Assembly: GCA_032191485.1 (NCBI GenBank) | Contig: JAVDOI010000007.1 | Coordinates: 4,908,042 to 4,972,041, forward strand | DNA length: 64,000 bases | Source of the DNA: Leptoclinus maculatus | Lineage: Eukaryota > Chordata > Actinopteri > Perciformes > Stichaeidae | Direction: 5' to 3' | Part shown: positions 63,425 through 64,000 of the stretch, one piece after another | How positions within the stretch are numbered: position 1 is the first letter of the stretch | Layout of the letters: every line of letters begins with the position of its first letter | The notes under the pieces: generated by a model | The model's input: the letters and a program-made list of their open reading frames with translations, nothing else | What the model was told of the DNA's origin: nothing | The model's database searches: none | Translations under genes and position numbers: made by a program

Positions 63425-64000
63425 ATACTCCGCTGGGAATCTAATTCTTGATAAATGAAGAATATATTAGAGACTTTCAAAAAAACGCTGAGACATACAT
63501 TTTACAAGACAGTTGGCTGACATTAAGGCCTATGACAATTTATACATACAGATCTTGGCCTGAAACAACTGCATGTAAGGTGTATATAGTCTACATAACT
63601 TTTCTGATTATTGTATGATTGTTTTTTAATATCCAAGGTTAGCTGTAGAAAATAGTTTTTTGTGTTGGTATTAGACCTGCTTTATTTACATTCGTTGTCA
63701 TTGCAATCTACAATTAATGGACATGTAGCGTGATACCGTCAAACAAAATACATTAAATCATTACCCTGCCGCGTGCACAGCTTCGCCATAGATTAAAAAA
63801 GCAGGTCGTGCCGGTTAATATCAACGGACAGCCTGCACTCCAAATATGCGTGTATTGACTTCACAAGACGAGTGCAGTCTTTCAGTGCCTCATCATCTGA
63901 ACACCACAGTAAACTGTAAAACCCCAAGCTGCAAGAAGTACCCTGCCTCTCTGAACTTAGTGCTACTTTGTATCACATAAGACACGGTCTCACGTCCCAT
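63425..64000. other. Flank of the ERV, no gene recognised
   Basis: No exon or repeat end recognised. Confidence 0.5.

Overview
This window is nuclear DNA from a teleost fish, probably a percomorph. The evidence is a spliced vertebrate klhl25 gene, several fish-type dispersed repeats, many hAT transposons with clean 8-bp target duplications, long CA/GT microsatellites, and fragments of fish LINE, Gypsy, DIRS-type and endogenous retroviral elements. Only one gene is intact and recognisable. The rest is intergenic DNA and layered transposon debris.

Layout. 1-4.1 kb: no gene seen. 4.2-7.6 kb: a long ATGT microsatellite, a broken Ty3/Gypsy element (a pol piece, a 32-bp-arm palindrome, then gag plus the start of protease), cut by a hAT and followed by a Tc1-like end. 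8.17-9.82 kb: two back-to-back metabolic pseudogene fragments that keep their splice sites, gpd1-like (-) and g6pd-like (+). 9.89-11.1 kb: a hAT-type element. 11.1-20.5 kb: no gene, but a nearly perfect 95-bp-arm inverted repeat at 15.0-15.2 kb, microsatellites and fish dispersed repeats. 20.63-28.70 kb (-): klhl25 (ENC2), ten coding exons giving an uninterrupted 589-residue BTB-BACK-Kelch protein. Its introns hold a LINE relic, a 269-bp polypurine tract and a hAT with target duplications. 30.8-31.8 kb: a BED-finger hAT relic. 36.38-36.62 kb: six CCAAT boxes in 245 bp, a candidate promoter, possibly for klhl25. 37.0-37.5 kb: a LINE 3' end. 42.9-49.2 kb: dispersed repeats, a GC-rich possible first exon near 44.3-44.5 kb, a short hAT at 45.84 kb, and a three-level transposon nest at 47.5-49.2 kb. 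52.6-53.3 kb: another hAT. 54.9-55.3 kb: a DIRS-type RNase H relic. 55.5-59.7 kb: two hAT-in-hAT nests. 60.1-63.4 kb (-): a rearranged endogenous retrovirus with gag and env but no pol.

klhl25 makes a predicted CUL3 ubiquitin-ligase adaptor. The most interesting observation is that its reading frame is cut by nine GT-AG introns, although as I recall the mammalian KLHL25 frame is in one exon, and seven of the nine junctions sit at AG|GT. I saw no bacterial-type system, CRISPR array, tRNA or rRNA gene.
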